This document shows positions 53,091 through 61,232 of a stretch of DNA of 64,000 bases, in pieces; within the stretch, counting starts at the first letter, position 1, and each line of letters starts with the position of its first letter. The translations under genes were made by a program, and so were the position numbers. Source of the stretch: Flavihumibacter sp. ZG627 (GTDB lineage: Bacteria > Bacteroidota > Bacteroidia > Chitinophagales > Chitinophagaceae); NCBI RefSeq assembly GCF_000814325.1, contig NZ_JPHF01000005.1, forward strand, positions 124,001 to 188,000. The letters run 5' to 3'. The notes beneath the pieces were generated by a model. The model worked only from the letters and a program-made list of their open reading frames with translations, made no database searches and was not told the DNA's origin.

Positions 53091-55544
53091 ATGAAAAATA
53101 AACTACTCCTGCTTATTCTGTTTGTTTTTGAAGCTATTTTTTCCAGTGCACAGTCAACCGGGACTGTGTCAGGCACCGTAATTGACATGTCTACCCAATT
53201 ACCCGTGGCGGGCGCCACAATTACCATCGATAATCTTACGAGCGGGGCCGTTGCAGATAGTAATGGCCGGTTCAGGGCTACTGACATCCCCACCGGTTCC
53301 TATAATATTACCTGCACTGCGCTGGGTTATAAATCAACAACCAGGTATAACCTAATAATCAGTTCCGGAAATGAACAGGTCATAAGTTTTGATCTGGAGC
53401 CTGAAGCTTCGGTGCTTAGTGCCGTTATAGTAAGTGGCAGGAAAAGAACTGTAAGAGCTGCTTCTATTGAAACGCCACTATCTGTACAAAGACTTACGAC
53501 GGAGGAAATCAAGAGCAATCCCGGAGGTAATTTTGATATCAGCAGGGTTATCCAGTCGCTGCCCGGCGTTGGAGGCACCTCAGGAAGTGTTGGAGGTTTT
53601 CGGAATGATATCATCATCCGTGGAGGAGCTCCTAATGAAAATGTTTATTACCTCGATGGAATAGAGATCCCCGTCATCAATCACTTCGCCACCCAGGGTA
53701 GTGCAGGTGGACCAACCGGCATACTAAATGTTTCTTTTATTGAAGATGTCAAATTAAGCAGCTCTGCCTTTGATGCCAAATATGATAATGCTTTATCGGG
53801 CGTATTCCAGTTCAAGCAGAAGAATGGCAATAATCAGCGGACGCAGGGAAACCTGCGATTGAGTGCTACAGAACTAGCTTTAACGCTTGATGGACCGCTG
53901 CACAAAGAAAAAGCCATTACATACCTGGCTTCAGTAAGACGATCCTATCTTCAGTTTCTATTCCAGGCAATTGATCTTCCGATAAGACCAAATTATTGGG
54001 ATTTCCAGGCTAAGATCAACTACCCTATCAATAAAAATACCACGCTGACCTTTCTTGGAATTGGTGCATTAGATGAATTTAGTTTTGCGGAACCAAAAGA
54101 TGCGACACCGGAAAAATTATATGTTATAAATTCCAACCCATCGATCCAGCAACAGAGTTATACGCTTGGACTTTCACTCAAAAAAAATATTCCGGGGGGG
54201 GTCTGGACGCTGGCGCTTTCCCGAAATCTCCTGAATAATGAACTGGATAAATTTGAGAACAATGACCTTCCCCGCGAAGAAGAAAGAATACTTGGCGTGC
54301 GATCTTCAGAAACAGAAAACAAACTGCGCTTTGATCTCAGCAGGTCGGCTGGTGGCTGGAAATTCACCTATGGCGCAATGGCACAATTGGTAGATTTTAA
54401 AAACAACACCTTCAATGTAATCCGAAAACCAATTGAGGATGAAAATGGAGAAATTGTTCAGCCGGGTAATACTATTAATTTCCAATCACCTATCGAACCC
54501 TTCTTTAGAACAGGGTTATATGCGCAGGCCAGTAAACGTTTCGCAAATGAACGGCTTGCAATCAGTGCAGGAATAAGAGCCGATGGCAACAGCTACACCG
54601 ACGAAGGGATGGATCTATTGAAAACAATATCTCCAAGGGTATCATTCTCGTATGTACTTGATGATAACTGGACTGCTAATTTTTCTGCAGGAAGATATTT
54701 TAAACTCCCGCCATTTACTATACTTGGATATGCTGATGAAAGCGGGAAACTGGTAAACCGGGGAGCGGATTATCTGCGCAATGATCACCTTGCGGCAGGG
54801 TTCGAATATATACCCAATGAAGTGACAAGATTTACTATTGAAGGTTTCTATAAATGGTATGATAATGTTCCTGTTTCTGTACGCAATGGTATTTCATTAT
54901 CCAATGAAGGCGGTGATTTTAATGTGCTGGGAAATGAAGAGGTTAGTACTGACGGAAAAGGCAAAGCCTATGGAATAGAATTTTTTGCACAACGAAAACT
55001 GACCAACCGATTTTTTGGCATCTTATCATATACTTTATTCTGGAGCAGGTATAGCGGATCAAATCAAATACTTATTCCTTCTTCGTGGGACAACAGGCAT
55101 TTACTGAGTATTACATGGGGCTATAAGTTTCCGCGAAACTGGGAATTGGGCCTGAAGTTCAGATACCAGGGTGGTGCACCTTATACACCGTTTGATGAGA
55201 TAGCATCCAGAATCAATTACCTCTCACAGGGAACAGGAATTCCTGACTATTCATTACTAAATGCGAGGCGACTAAATGCTTTTAATGTAAGCGATGTAAG
55301 GATTGATAAGAAATGGAATTTTAACCGTGTTAGTTTAAACCTGTTTCTTGATGTTTCAAACTGGTACAGAGCCGCATCGCCTGCTTATCCTCAATATACA
55401 TTCAGGAGAACAGCGGACAATTTTGCATTTGAAACAACCGACGGGCAGGCTGTAAAAGCGGATGGATCAAACGCCATACCTATCCTGCTTGGAAACGATG
55501 ATCCAAGTGTTATTCCAACATTAGGATTCATTGTTGAATTCTGA
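53091..55544 (+). CDS. TonB-dependent outer membrane receptor with carboxypeptidase-regulatory-like domain
   Basis: The 817-residue receptor has a signal peptide (about 1-21, SSAQ), a CarboxypepD_reg-like domain (about 24-105, GTVIDMSTQLPVAGATITI). A plug domain follows (about 120-235, SLPGVGGTSGSVGGFRNDIIIRGG, YYLDGIEIP), then a beta-barrel that ends GFIVEF with terminal Phe. It imports a substrate across the outer membrane with energy from TonB. It has no SusD partner next to it, so it is probably not a polysaccharide-type SusC, and a metal, siderophore or vitamin ligand is more likely. Its stop abuts the convergent EamA stop. Confidence 0.92.
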   Translation: MKNKLLLLILFVFEAIFSSAQSTGTVSGTVIDMSTQLPVAGATITIDNLTSGAVADSNGRFRATDIPTGSYNITCTALGYKSTTRYNLIISSGNEQVISFDLEPEASVLSAVIVSGRKRTVRAASIETPLSVQRLTTEEIKSNPGGNFDISRVIQSLPGVGGTSGSVGGFRNDIIIRGGAPNENVYYLDGIEIPVINHFATQGSAGGPTGILNVSFIEDVKLSSSAFDAKYDNALSGVFQFKQKNGNNQRTQGNLRLSATELALTLDGPLHKEKAITYLASVRRSYLQFLFQAIDLPIRPNYWDFQAKINYPINKNTTLTFLGIGALDEFSFAEPKDATPEKLYVINSNPSIQQQSYTLGLSLKKNIPGGVWTLALSRNLLNNELDKFENNDLPREEERILGVRSSETENKLRFDLSRSAGGWKFTYGAMAQLVDFKNNTFNVIRKPIEDENGEIVQPGNTINFQSPIEPFFRTGLYAQASKRFANERLAISAGIRADGNSYTDEGMDLLKTISPRVSFSYVLDDNWTANFSAGRYFKLPPFTILGYADESGKLVNRGADYLRNDHLAAGFEYIPNEVTRFTIEGFYKWYDNVPVSVRNGISLSNEGGDFNVLGNEEVSTDGKGKAYGIEFFAQRKLTNRFFGILSYTLFWSRYSGSNQILIPSSWDNRHLLSITWGYKFPRNWELGLKFRYQGGAPYTPFDEIASRINYLSQGTGIPDYSLLNARRLNAFNVSDVRIDKKWNFNRVSLNLFLDVSNWYRAASPAYPQYTFRRTADNFAFETTDGQAVKADGSNAIPILLGNDDPSVIPTLGFIVEF

Positions 55545-56426
55545 TCAGGTTATAGCTTTTGACCTGTTCCGGTAAACCCTTAACATCTGGATGCAAACAG
55601 CAAGAATGATGATAAATAATCCGGCATAAAAATTCCATCCCAGCATCTTGTTTTCCTGATATACAATGAATGCCAGCAGGATGCCATAAACAGGTTCGAG
55701 GTTAAAGCTGAGGTTCACCGTAAATGCAGATATTTTTTTTAGCGCATGAGCAGATAACTGGAATGCCCATACTGTGCAGAACCATGACAGAAATAAAAGC
55801 CAGCCGAAATCAGAAGCTGTGGGAATAATGTGAGCTGGCGGGGAATATTGAAGCCATAATGGAAGTATCAGCGATAATGTTAGGAAACCGCCACTAAGTT
55901 CATATGTGGTTAGTGTTTCCACGCTTACAGACTTTAATAGTTGCCTGTTAAGTACCGGAAAAATTGCTGCCAGTAAAGCGGAGATCATCCCGATTATAAT
56001 GCCTGTTTTAAACCTGGGATCAAAATGAAAGATTATATAAATACCCGCGATCACAAGCAACCCTAATAAGATCTCCTGCGGTATTATCCTACGCCGGTTT
56101 AGTAATGGTTCAATGATTGCGGTGAAAAATCCGATTGCAGAAAAACATACTAGCGCTACTGATACATTCGCATACTTTATAGACCCATAAAAGGTGACCC
56201 AATGTAATGCAGCAATGAACCCTACTCCGGTGATCTGCAGGATTTGTTTGAAGGAGATCTTTTGAATTTTATTATTCAGGCCAAACAGTAACCATAAAGT
56301 AACGGCACTTATAAGCAGGCGATACCAAACCAGTAAGCCCTCATTAAGTGTTATTAATTTCCCGAGTATACCGGTGAAACCGGCAAGGAACACGGCCAGG
56401 TGAAGCTTAATAAATGCTGCTCTCAT
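55545..56426 (-). CDS. EamA/DMT family transporter
   Basis: The 293-residue protein has ten hydrophobic helices in two related halves, with the EamA pattern WYRLLISAVTLWLLFGL and ALHWVTFYGSIKYANVSVALVCFSA, and the second-half VETLTTYELSGGFLTLSLI. Such proteins export or import small metabolites. Substrate unknown. Its ATG overlaps the stop of the DPM1-like gene (ATGA), so the two are translationally coupled. Confidence 0.87.
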   Translation of the reverse strand: MRAAFIKLHLAVFLAGFTGILGKLITLNEGLLVWYRLLISAVTLWLLFGLNNKIQKISFKQILQITGVGFIAALHWVTFYGSIKYANVSVALVCFSAIGFFTAIIEPLLNRRRIIPQEILLGLLVIAGIYIIFHFDPRFKTGIIIGMISALLAAIFPVLNRQLLKSVSVETLTTYELSGGFLTLSLILPLWLQYSPPAHIIPTASDFGWLLFLSWFCTVWAFQLSAHALKKISAFTVNLSFNLEPVYGILLAFIVYQENKMLGWNFYAGLFIIILAVCIQMLRVYRNRSKAIT

Positions 56427-57187
56427 GCGGCGGCTTCTTCACCTTCAACATTCTTCATCCTGCTATGATAATCTTTGAAAAGGCTCTCCCATCTCAATTT
56501 GAGCACTCCAAGAATTCCCTCTTTAACAATGCCTTTATGCATTTTTGAAACTCCATATTTACGGTCTTCAAAAATTATCGGGACTTCTTTAATAGTGAAA
56601 CCAAGTTTCCAGCTCGCGAATTTCATCTCTATCTGGAATGCATACCCTAAAAACCTTATACCATCAAGATTGATGGCTTCAAGCACTTCTTTGCGATAAC
56701 AAACAAATCCGGCTGTAGTATCTTTTACCGGCATCCAGGTGATCATCCGGGTATACAGACTTCCACCTTTTGATAATGCGATCCGATCCCATGGCCAGTT
56801 TACTGTACCACCACCCTTTACATATCTTGAACCGATCGCAACATCGGCACCTCCTGATTTACAGGCTTCATATAAACGCTGCAAATCTTTGGGATTATGG
56901 GAAAAGTCGGCATCCATTTCAAATACGAACTGATATCCTTTACGGATCGCCCATTTGAAGCCATGGATATAAGCTGTGCCCAGGCCCAGTTTACCCCTAC
57001 GCTCTTCCAGGAAAAGCATGCCCTGATAAGTTGATTGAAGATCTTTAACGATCAATGCAGTGCCATCAGGGGAACCATCATCAATAACGAGGATATGAAA
57101 ATCCTGATTGAGGTCAAATATTGCCTTTATTATACTGGAAATATTTTCCTTCTCATTATAGGTTGGTATGATAACTATCTTTTCCAC
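56423..57187 (-). CDS. Polyprenol-phosphate mannosyltransferase (DPM1-like GT2)
   Basis: The 254-residue soluble GT2 enzyme begins IIPTYNEKENISSII and has DDGSPDGT (36-43) and the metal motif MDADFSHNP (91-99), followed by GSRYVKGGGTVNWPWDR. These are signatures of dolichol/polyprenol-phosphate mannose synthases, which move mannose from GDP-mannose to a lipid carrier at the inner membrane. The C-terminus lacks membrane helices. In Bacteroidota these feed O-mannosylation of exported proteins or lipids. It overlaps the EamA transporter gene by 4 bp. Confidence 0.9.
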   Translation of the reverse strand: MEKIVIIPTYNEKENISSIIKAIFDLNQDFHILVIDDGSPDGTALIVKDLQSTYQGMLFLEERRGKLGLGTAYIHGFKWAIRKGYQFVFEMDADFSHNPKDLQRLYEACKSGGADVAIGSRYVKGGGTVNWPWDRIALSKGGSLYTRMITWMPVKDTTAGFVCYRKEVLEAINLDGIRFLGYAFQIEMKFASWKLGFTIKEVPIIFEDRKYGVSKMHKGIVKEGILGVLKLRWESLFKDYHSRMKNVEGEEAAA

Positions 57188-57218
57188 TACGCAAATTGAC
57201 CTGCTAAATTAGCTTTAA

Positions 57219-57989
57219 TTAATTCTTCTTAAGAAGCGTTCGGTTAAGTATTTCCGTGAGTTTCTGTTTGGTATGTAAAGGAAAATCACCTTTCATCATC
57301 CAATCATAATATTGTGGTTCTGCCTTAAGTACTTCAGCTACCGGCCTGCCCTTATGTTTGCCAAAATTGAAAATCTCGATCCCGTTGCTCAAAATGAATC
57401 TCCGGGCAAAATCCACAACCTGGTCTTCACCGGTGAATTTTACAATCGATTCTACAGTATCGCCTAATTGCGGGTAGCGTTCCATTTGTGCCTCCAGAAC
57501 CTCCCATGTGGCAGTAGCATCCACTTCGGCACTGTGGGCGCCGTCAAGTGACTTATTACAATAGAATTTGTATGCTGCGCTAAGTGTGCGCTGCTCCATC
57601 ATGTGAAAGATCCTTTGAACATCCAGCATTCTCCTGTTATTCATGTCGAAATCGAGTCCCGATCGGAGAAACTCCTCTACCAGCAAGGGGATGTCAAATC
57701 GATTTGAGTTATATCCTGCCAGATCACAGTTTTCGAGGAATTGTTTCAATTCATTGGCCACCTGCCTGAAAAGCGGAGCGTCCTTCACCATTTCGTCCGT
57801 TATTCCATGAATATCCGAAGCTCCTGCAGGAATTGGCATTTCCGGGTTGATGAGCTTTCTCTTAACCAGTTTAGAGCCATCTTTTCCAATTTTAACAATT
57901 GCAATTTCGACAATCCTGTCGGTCCCCAGGTTGGTTCCGGTTGTTTCAAGGTCAATAAAGGCGATCGGTCTTTGAAGTTGTAAAGCCAT
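57219..57989 (-). CDS. DnaQ-like DEDDh 3'-5' exonuclease
   Basis: The 256-residue protein begins with exonuclease motif I (FIDLETTGTNLGTDRIVEIA), has motif II around LAGYNSNRFDIPLL and motif III with the histidine in GAHSAEVDATATWEVLEA. It fits DNA polymerase III epsilon-like proofreading or repair nucleases. The last 45 residues (FNFGKHKGRPVAEVL) resemble a small DUF3820/exonuclease X-like tail. Polymerase partnership is uncertain. Its promoter lies at 58024-58031. Confidence 0.9.
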   Translation of the reverse strand: MALQLQRPIAFIDLETTGTNLGTDRIVEIAIVKIGKDGSKLVKRKLINPEMPIPAGASDIHGITDEMVKDAPLFRQVANELKQFLENCDLAGYNSNRFDIPLLVEEFLRSGLDFDMNNRRMLDVQRIFHMMEQRTLSAAYKFYCNKSLDGAHSAEVDATATWEVLEAQMERYPQLGDTVESIVKFTGEDQVVDFARRFILSNGIEIFNFGKHKGRPVAEVLKAEPQYYDWMMKGDFPLHTKQKLTEILNRTLLKKN

Positions 57990-58023
57990 GATAAAGTTAT
58001 TCTAATGAGCCTAAGATAAGGTA

Positions 58024-58031
58024 CAAATGTA
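58024..58031 (-). promoter_or_regulatory. -7 promoter element of the DnaQ-like gene
   Basis: On the reverse strand TACATTTG matches TAnnTTTG, with a TTG 17 bp upstream. GTACA and TGTAC (58021-58032) flank AA as a small inverted repeat overlapping the box. The ATG is at 57989. Confidence 0.5.
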
Positions 58032-58203
58032 CGTTTATCTGTCCTGACCAATGATTGAAACCTTGCAGATTCAGATTTTTTATTATTAATTTGCATCATC
58101 TGTCGTTTGACAGCTTATAAAAAGGCCTTTGTTACCCTAAACCAATAAAAATACCCCAGGTATGGTATAGGATTTGCTTAGTGCTGCAAACATTTAGAAA
58201 TAT

Positions 58204-58320
58204 ATGAAGACTAGATTCATCATCACCCTTCTGGCGGTTGTACTAGCGCTTGGTTTCACTTCATGCACCACTTCACAGGGCGGATGCAAGATGTCAGCGG
58301 GAATGGTTGGTTACAAGTGA
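58204..58320 (+). CDS. Tiny lipoprotein upstream of ytxJ
   Basis: The frame from ATG 58204 encodes 38 residues: signal MKTRFIITLLAVVLALGFTSC, then TTSQGGCKMSAGMVGYK. The lipobox FTSC puts the lipid-bearing cysteine at residue 21, leaving an 18-residue mature peptide with one more cysteine (residue 28). It ends 4 bp before the ytxJ ATG, so the genes should be co-translated. I recall similar short lipoproteins next to ytxJ in other Bacteroidota, but this is unverified. Role unknown. Confidence 0.7.
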   Translation: MKTRFIITLLAVVLALGFTSCTTSQGGCKMSAGMVGYK

Positions 58321-58324
58321 TAAA

Positions 58325-58657
58325 ATGGACTGGAAAGAACTCAGCAGCTCTGCCCAATTAGCGGAGCTCCATAAAAAATCATTTGAGCGGCCTCTTGTAA
58401 TATTCAAGCATTCTACACGGTGCTCAATCAGTTCAATGGCAAAGTCGAGGCTCGAAAGATCTAACTCTCCAGAAGAGATAGATTTTTATTACCTCGACCT
58501 TATACGTTACCGGCCCCTTTCAGACCAGATAGCGAAAGATTTTGATGTGTGGCACGAATCACCCCAGATCCTGATTATCGAAAATGGCGCCTGCATTTAT
58601 GATGAGAGTCATACCGGGATTAATATGGCCGAAATTCTCACATCCATTTCCCGATAA
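58325..58657 (+). CDS. ytxJ: Bacillithiol-system redox protein YtxJ (monothiol, thioredoxin-like)
   Basis: The 110-residue protein from ATG 58325 (MDWKELSSSAQLAELHKKSF) has the thioredoxin-like YtxJ fold. The active-site motif is FKHSTRCSISSMAKSRLE, with one Cys in CS instead of the CxxC of thioredoxins. HESPQILIIENGACIYDESH is the typical cis-Pro region. It should act in bacillithiol redox exchange, probably with bacillithiolated proteins. It follows the tiny lipoprotein by 4 bp and overlaps the opposing gene by 20 bp. Bacillithiol synthesis gene bshB1 is at 30311. Confidence 0.9.
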   Translation: MDWKELSSSAQLAELHKKSFERPLVIFKHSTRCSISSMAKSRLERSNSPEEIDFYYLDLIRYRPLSDQIAKDFDVWHESPQILIIENGACIYDESHTGINMAEILTSISR

Positions 58658-59027
58658 ATTGCATCAGATCCTGTTTGAATTCAGCATACAACTTTTTAAA
58701 AGTGATAACCCTGTCGCGTGCTTCAGGATGATCAGGTAGTTTCATCTTCTGTGCCTGTATATCATTTACATGTAGCACATTTCCTGTAAGTGCATCTTCA
58801 TCAATGCGGATGTCGTGCATCAATTCATCAAGCACTTCACGTTGTCTTAACATTCTGTTCTGCAACTGTTCCAATCCAACCATTGTATCCCTAGTATTAT
58901 TCTTACCTGCTATTTCTACAAGGTATTTATCGAGAATTTTGATCTCATCCTTATAAAACTTTAATTCATTCATCCAGAGTTCATTGTCTACATGCAACTC
59001 CAGTACTGACTTTGTAAGCTGGCTCAT
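58638..59027 (-). CDS. Helical cytoplasmic protein of unknown function
   Basis: From ATG 59027 (MSQLTKSVLELHVDNELWM) the 129-residue protein is rich in Leu, Glu, Lys and Met and has no signal peptide, suggesting a helical bundle or coiled coil. DNELWMNELKFYKDEIKILDKYL and VLDELMHDIRIDEDAL are heptad-like. No family is recognised. Longer in-frame readings reach 59087. It overlaps ytxJ at the 3' end by 20 bp. Coding character is good. Confidence 0.65.
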   Translation of the reverse strand: MSQLTKSVLELHVDNELWMNELKFYKDEIKILDKYLVEIAGKNNTRDTMVGLEQLQNRMLRQREVLDELMHDIRIDEDALTGNVLHVNDIQAQKMKLPDHPEARDRVITFKKLYAEFKQDLMQFIGKWM

Positions 59028-59168
59028 TTTTTTATGGTTTCTATAAAGTTCGTTTTCAGTTTCTTGTTTACCACTGACAGTTCTCAAAGCCGGGGATGAC
59101 TCTGGTCATTGATAGAGGTGCAACGTTTTTGGATCACATGTAGTCAAATGTGATACAACCTTATCATC

Positions 59169-59771
59169 ATGATTTTAAACCGAATTTCCGGGCTAATGGT
59201 TTTAGCCCTTATTCTTACTATGACTGCCTGTACAAAGAATGTATTGAAAGGGTCAGGCAAAATAATTACAGAAGAAAGATCAGTAGGCGCATTTACGGAG
59301 ATCGAAAACAGTGGACCATTCCGGATAATGCTGCAACAGGCGGCCGAGCGCTCAGTTACCATGACTGGTGAAGACAATGTATTACCGGAGATCACTACAA
59401 GGGTTCAGAATGGTCGGTTAAAGATTTATTATGAGCGAGACAATACAAAGCCAAAGCATAGGACAGTAGTTATTTCGATATCCTGTCCGGACATCACCGG
59501 ACTTCACGATAATGCAAGTGGTAATATAGAAAGTACGGGAGAATGGAACCACCAGGATCTGTTCCTGAATATCAGTGGCAGTGGTGATATCAGATGGCAG
59601 GGCAATATGGATGATCTGTCAACAAATATTTCCGGGTCTGGAAATATTGAATTGCGCAGTACTGAATCACTTCAATGTACTATCAGCGGAACTGGAAATA
59701 TATACTACAAAGGAGAGCCCTCCATATTTTCACAAAACGTAAGTGGTACCGGAAAAGTTTACAAGCCATAG
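59169..59771 (+). CDS. DUF2807 (GIN domain) lipoprotein
   Basis: The 200-residue protein has a lipoprotein signal (LALILTMTAC, lipobox MTAC at about residue 21). A DUF2807/GIN domain follows, a beta-helix-like fold with short Gly-rich repeats: DNASGNIEST, NISGSGDIRW, NISGSGNIEL, TISGTGNIYY and NVSGTGKVYK. Such head domains occur in surface lipoproteins of Bacteroidota, role unknown. The start may be ATG 59169 or ATG 59196. A 30-bp palindrome follows the stop. Confidence 0.85.
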   Translation: MILNRISGLMVLALILTMTACTKNVLKGSGKIITEERSVGAFTEIENSGPFRIMLQQAAERSVTMTGEDNVLPEITTRVQNGRLKIYYERDNTKPKHRTVVISISCPDITGLHDNASGNIESTGEWNHQDLFLNISGSGDIRWQGNMDDLSTNISGSGNIELRSTESLQCTISGTGNIYYKGEPSIFSQNVSGTGKVYKP

Positions 59772-59773
59772 AA

Positions 59774-59803
59774 AACAGGCACCTGATTAATCAGGTGCCT
59801 GTT
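59774..59803. terminator. Perfect 30-bp palindrome, bidirectional terminator
   Basis: The sequence 59774-59803 is its own reverse complement, centred on TTAA, with the arm AACAGGCACCTGATT. It lies 2 bp after the DUF2807 stop and 5 bp before the stop of the opposing regulator gene. A T-rich stretch follows on the forward strand (TTCAATTTT). Confidence 0.85.
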
Positions 59804-59808
59804 CAATT

Positions 59809-60480
59809 TTATGATTCCTGTACAAATCCTTTTTTGACTGCATACATAACAAGCCCGGCCATTGATTTAGCGCCGGTCTTTGTTTTCAGTTTGTCGCGTA
59901 TAGCCTCTACCGTACGTGGACTAATATCAACTATATCGGCGATCTCTTTGGTGGTCTTTTCTTCACACATCAATTTAAGGATCCTTATCTCTTTATCACT
60001 TAGTTGGGTATCTATCAATCCTTCCGGCTCATTCTTGCGGGTACGGAGCCCCGTTAGTAATGCTTTATTAGTTAGCTCGTTGAAATAAAACTCCTGCTCG
60101 TAGCAGGTTTTAATGGCCTGGTAGATAGTTTCTGAATCGGAATTTTTCGTAAGGTAAGAATTGGCTCCGATCTCCATGAGTTTTGATATCATCGAGTGAT
60201 CATTATGCATTGATAGAATGATCACTTTAACATGAGGATTTACCTTTCTGATTTCGGGTAGAGTTGCAATCCCATCCATTATAGGCATTTGGATATCGAG
60301 CAATATCACATCCGGTTCAATATGCTTGAGAAGGTTAAGAAGATGCATACCATTGTCTGCTTCGGCAATTAGTTCCACATCTTTTTTAGCCGACAAAGCA
60401 GTTTTTACTCCTGCACGGAATAAGGCATGGTCATCCGCAATGGCAACTTTAATTGGGTTATTGGGGTCTGGTTTTTTCAT
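59809..60480 (-). CDS. NarL/FixJ-type response regulator with LuxR-type HTH
   Basis: The 223-residue protein has a receiver domain (about 12-128) with the phosphorylation site D62 in VILLDIQMPIMDG, acidic residues in IADDHALFRAG, and K112 in YLTKN. A LuxR-like helix-turn-helix follows (about 152-215, LSDKEIRILKLMCEEKTTKEIADIVDISPRTVEAIRDKLKTKTG). It is an orphan; no sensor kinase is in the window. The gene-free region upstream holds inverted repeats that may be autoregulatory. Targets unknown. Confidence 0.93.
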   Translation of the reverse strand: MKKPDPNNPIKVAIADDHALFRAGVKTALSAKKDVELIAEADNGMHLLNLLKHIEPDVILLDIQMPIMDGIATLPEIRKVNPHVKVIILSMHNDHSMISKLMEIGANSYLTKNSDSETIYQAIKTCYEQEFYFNELTNKALLTGLRTRKNEPEGLIDTQLSDKEIRILKLMCEEKTTKEIADIVDISPRTVEAIRDKLKTKTGAKSMAGLVMYAVKKGFVQES

Positions 60481-60573
60481 ACGGTGAATTTTACGAGATA
60501 TTGGAGGCCGGGTGCGTGACCTTTACGGAATGCAAAATGAGAAAATTCCTGAACATTCACTATGGTATTAATA

Positions 60574-60627
60574 CGTAAATATACCGTTTCGGAATATACT
60601 ATTACGAGTTGGGATAATATATTTACG
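60574..60627. promoter_or_regulatory. Inverted repeat upstream of the response regulator gene
   Basis: CGTAAATATA (60574-60583) and TATATTTACG (60618-60627) are perfect inverted arms separated by 34 bp. Between them CCGTTTCGG forms a second small inverted repeat. The element lies about 95-150 bp upstream of the regulator's start and could be its own binding site. Confidence 0.45.
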
Positions 60628-60629
60628 AT

Positions 60630-61185
60630 AGACTTCTAACGTAACTTATCATTCCTGAACTGGTAGATCTACGAAAGGGGAAGTAAATTCCGAAGTAGTG
60701 AAATTCAGCATTTCCGCTCTTGTCTCCTTGTAGCATAGCCTGTACATTTGTATTGAAGTTGATTGACGGATCGCAGCCTCAAACCATCCAATGTCCAATT
60801 ACAACCGTCCAGAACTATTTTTCAATATTCTATGAACATTCCGTGAATCCAATGTCAATCAACTTTCTTTTTTTCTGATATCCACCGAATGACCGGCCGA
60901 ACCGCCGTCCATTATCCTGAAACCCACCCGACCCAAACCTGAAGAGCGTTAAGTACTGACGATGTATGATGTATTCTAACAGGCCGTATCCCTGTGATTG
61001 GGGAATACAGTAAAAACACATGCCTGCTTTGATTGCCACTTGTGCGTAGTAGCGAAGGGGGATTAAATATCATTTGGCCTTATTCAGGAGAATGTTTATG
61101 AAATCAGCAGTTACCCTTCTAGGTTTACTTATTCAGTAGTTATATCAAGGCAGGCCTTCTTTGAAAACCAGTTCTGCATAAGAAC
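60630..61185. other. Gene-free interval between the response regulator and rpsA
   Basis: Both strands lack an ORF with recognisable family character over about 550 bp. A 69-codon reverse frame at 60830-61039 has no start context or homology that I recognise. No tRNA-like cloverleaf or riboswitch was identified. It may hold regulatory sequence or a small RNA, or simply be decaying. Confidence 0.4.
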
Positions 61186-61213
61186 AAAAAAGGCTGTCCT
61201 TTTGGGACAGCCT
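61186..61213 (-). terminator. Rho-independent terminator of rpsA
   Basis: On the reverse strand AGGCTGTCC and GGACAGCCT pair around a 5-nt loop, followed by six T (61191-61186). It begins 20 bp beyond the rpsA stop. Confidence 0.88.
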
Positions 61214-61232
61214 CTTCTTTTTCTGGAATGTA

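Noticed and set aside
60830-61039. A 69-codon reverse frame in the gene-free interval
   Set aside because: No recognisable motif, no promoter box, and odd composition; treated as chance.
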